Positions 62,268-64,000 of a DNA stretch of 64,000 bases are shown here, in pieces. The notes beneath the pieces were generated by a model. The model was given only the letters and a program-made list of their open reading frames with translations, had not been told where the DNA came from and ran no database searches. Both the position numbers and the translations under genes were made by a program. Each line of letters begins with the position of its first letter. Positions within the stretch are counted from its first letter, which is position 1. Origin of the DNA: CAJXVA01 sp963761755 (GTDB lineage: Bacteria > Myxococcota_A > Polyangia > Nannocystales > Nannocystaceae); assembly GCA_963761755.1 (NCBI GenBank), contig CAVXIC010000031.1, positions 1-64,000 on the forward strand, in the 5' to 3' direction.

Positions 62268-62324
62268 CCAGCAGCGGCGCGCGATCGATTGCTCGCGCCG
62301 CGTGCTGCGTGGCATGATCCTCCG

Positions 62325-62720
62325 ATGGGGTCAGGGACGCTCGAGGGGATTCCGCCAGCGGCGACCAGTACGTTCGAGCGCCTGCTCGGCGCGTCCGCCC
62401 GCGACTCGGAGGTGCTGCGTCGTTCGGTCGACAGCTACCTCGAAGCCATCCTCGAAGCCGCGCAGACCAGGACGCACCTGGACACCGACCTCGCGCGCAA
62501 GCTGGCGCGCAGCTGCCACGGCCTGATCGACCAGCTCGAGGGAGCCTCGGCGCAGGACCGTCGTTACATCGTGGCCGCGGTCGAGTACTTCCTGCTGCCG
62601 CGCGACGGGGAGGACGACCTCGCCTACGCCGACGGTTTGGATGACGACGCGTTGGTCGTGACGGCGGTTGCGCGGGCGGTCGGTCGGCCCGAGCTGACCG
62701 TGCCCGTGCCGGTGCGCTAG
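62325..62720 (+). CDS. Small DUF1232/YkvA-like protein
   Basis: 131 residues from the ATG at 62325, no signal. The C-terminal half reads AAVEYFLLPRDGEDDLAYAD and GLDDDALVVTAVARAVG, which matches the YkvA/DUF1232 core (a P.D..P....G..DDa.v pattern), although the hydrophobic character of typical members is weaker here. DUF1232 proteins are small, often membrane-associated and of unknown function. It sits between an AAA+ ATPase gene and a Ser/Thr kinase gene with gaps of 57 and 22 bases, which suggests one operon. Confidence 0.65.
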   Translation: MGSGTLEGIPPAATSTFERLLGASARDSEVLRRSVDSYLEAILEAAQTRTHLDTDLARKLARSCHGLIDQLEGASAQDRRYIVAAVEYFLLPRDGEDDLAYADGLDDDALVVTAVARAVGRPELTVPVPVR

Positions 62721-62742
62721 CGAGGTCCGAGAGTCGACGACA

Positions 62743-63960
62743 GTGGCCCACGCTCCTCTCAAACCCGGAGACCGCTACGAGACCTTCGAACTCCAGAAGT
62801 TGCTCGGCGTCGGGACGTTCGCGTGGGTCTATGCGGCGAGCTCCGAGGCCTACCCCGACCCGGTCGCGCTGAAGATCTCGCGCCAGCCGGTCACCGACGA
62901 GGGGACCGCACTGCGAGCGCTGCGAGAGATTCGCATCCTCAGCTCGCTGTCCAACACCCACGTGGTGCACGTCTACGATCACGGCCTGGGCCAAGACGAG
63001 CGCTGGTTCCTGGTCATGGAACTGCTCCAGGGGCGGGAGCTCGGCGTGTTCCACGACTTCGACACACCGCTCCCGGCCGACGAGGCGATCCGAATCATCT
63101 ACCAGGCGTGTTTGGGCCTGGACGAAGCGCACCGCAGCGGCATCGTCCATCGAGACGTCAAGCCGGGGAACATCTGGATGGAGCGCAACGGCAACGTCAA
63201 GGTGCTCGACTTCGGCTTGGCGCGGTCCTGGGACGGTGACTCGATCGTCGCGGCCAACGCCACGCAGTCGCACATGCTGGTGGGCACGCCGCACTACGCT
63301 CAACCCGAGCAGGTCAAGGGCGGCAAGCTGTCGCCGGCCAGCGACGTGTACAGCCTGGCGTTCCTGCTCTATGAGCTGCTCACCAGTCACACGCCGCTGT
63401 GGGCCGACCGACCGGTCAACGCGGTCCGGACCGAACTCGACGGCAACCCGCTGCTGTGGCTTGGCGCCCACGTGGAGCGGCCGGCGGTCGACCTGGCCCA
63501 CTACCCCCACGGGCGTCTGGTCTCCGAGGACATCCGCAGCCTCATCCTCGCCTGTCTGGACAAGGACCCGGCGAAGAGACCCGCCACCGCCGGTGCGTTC
63601 GCCAACCGGCTCGCCTGGGCGCTGCCACCGGAGCTGGGAGGTGTCCGGGGCGCACGTGGGGTGGTGTTCGAGGAAGAACGACGCGACGCGCCCTTTCCCC
63701 GCCGCTACCTGCTCGGGCCCGGCGTCCATCGGGTCGGGCTGGGCGGCTGCTGCGACGTCCAGCTCGACGACGACGCCGTCGGATGGATCTTCGCCGCCGT
63801 CCGCTGGGACGGCGATCAGTCGGCACCGGTCTTGGAGCCTCGGCGCACCGATGGCTTCGTGACCGTCGAGGGCAGGCCCGTGACCCATCCGGTCCGCCTG
63901 GGAGCGGGCACGCGCGTGGGCTTTGGGGAGTGGGCGCTCACCTGCCGCGGTCTCGCGTGA
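62743..63960 (+). CDS. Ser/Thr protein kinase with C-terminal FHA-like domain
   Basis: 405 residues from the GTG at 62743. Kinase domain 10-295: LLGVGTFAWVYAASS, Lys44 in VALKIS, IVHRDVKPGNIWM (Asp138), VLDFGLARSWDGDS (Asp156), GTPHYAQPEQVKGG and DVYSLAFLLYELLT. No membrane helix, so cytoplasmic. From about 318 a beta-rich part reads RRYLLGPGVHRVGLGGCCDV, QLDDDAVGWIFAAVRW and GTRVGFGEWALTCRG, the spacing of an FHA phosphothreonine-binding domain (GxxxxGR-like start diverged). Kinase plus FHA on one chain suggests self-recruitment to phosphorylated partners, perhaps the AAA+ and DUF1232-like proteins encoded upstream. The last 40 bases of the window hold nothing. Confidence 0.88.
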   Translation: MAHAPLKPGDRYETFELQKLLGVGTFAWVYAASSEAYPDPVALKISRQPVTDEGTALRALREIRILSSLSNTHVVHVYDHGLGQDERWFLVMELLQGRELGVFHDFDTPLPADEAIRIIYQACLGLDEAHRSGIVHRDVKPGNIWMERNGNVKVLDFGLARSWDGDSIVAANATQSHMLVGTPHYAQPEQVKGGKLSPASDVYSLAFLLYELLTSHTPLWADRPVNAVRTELDGNPLLWLGAHVERPAVDLAHYPHGRLVSEDIRSLILACLDKDPAKRPATAGAFANRLAWALPPELGGVRGARGVVFEEERRDAPFPRRYLLGPGVHRVGLGGCCDVQLDDDAVGWIFAAVRWDGDQSAPVLEPRRTDGFVTVEGRPVTHPVRLGAGTRVGFGEWALTCRGLA

Positions 63961-64000
63961 CGCGCTCGGAGATCCCCGGGTCCGCGAGCGGGGCAAGTCC

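Noticed and set aside
1..64000. CRISPR arrays, rRNA and ordinary tRNA genes
   Set aside because: No regularly spaced repeats and no tRNA or rRNA signatures were seen other than the tRNA-like part of tmRNA.

Overview
The window reads as chromosomal DNA of a high-GC, Gram-negative, predatory or soil-type member of the Myxococcota (inference; the Nannocystales group fits best). Pointers are the many lipoproteins with Thr/Ser/Gly/Asp-rich linkers, a DUF4215 Cys-rich repeat, a MYXO-CTERM-like protein sorting tail, three eukaryotic-type Ser/Thr kinases, the DUF1592/DUF1552 pair, a TatT protein and DUF4349/DUF4261 genes. No rRNA, tRNA or CRISPR array was seen; the one RNA gene is tmRNA (ssrA).

Layout. 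0-4 kb: a broken ISL3-type transposase runs off the left edge, followed by four genes that each carry frameshifts (phospholipase D-like/cardiolipin synthase, small lipoprotein, PilZ, DUF1993). 4-16 kb: FG-GAP lipoprotein, tex, acyl-CoA dehydrogenase, TatT, two endo/exonuclease/phosphatase-fold lipoproteins around a small secreted protein, a methyltransferase pair and a GH5 cellulase-like lipoprotein. 16-20.4 kb: probable accessory segment with a MarR regulator, a divergent membrane protein, an HExxH-type protein and decayed sequence, ending at ssrA and its terminator. 20.4-31.4 kb: envelope and signalling genes (murein endopeptidase, two Ser/Thr kinases, a trypsin-like protease). 31.4-37.8 kb: DUF1592-DUF1552 operon with a structured leader, DUF4349 lipoprotein, M28 aminopeptidase. 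37.8-49.3 kb: ApaH-like phosphatase, TauE/SafE permease, LuxR-type regulator, lon, a coupled lipoprotein/homocysteine methyltransferase/EamA operon, thiolase, argS. 49.3-64 kb: surface lipoproteins, flavin oxidoreductase, TonB-like protein, M14 carboxypeptidase, a formylglycine-enzyme-like fusion lipoprotein, a crotonase, and a three-gene AAA+ ATPase/DUF1232-like/kinase-FHA cluster.

Working themes: lipid and CoA metabolism (acyl-CoA dehydrogenase, thiolase, crotonase, scattered rather than in one operon), protein quality control (tmRNA, Lon, Tex), and a large secreted or surface proteome of peptidases, nuclease-like and carbohydrate-active lipoproteins. The most interesting items are the leader hairpin that buries the ribosome binding site of the DUF1592 operon, the AAA+/kinase-FHA cluster, the SUMF1-type fusion lipoprotein, the atypical tmRNA tag and the possible island beside ssrA. 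Several genes carry single-base frameshifts; from sequence alone these cannot be told apart from sequencing errors.
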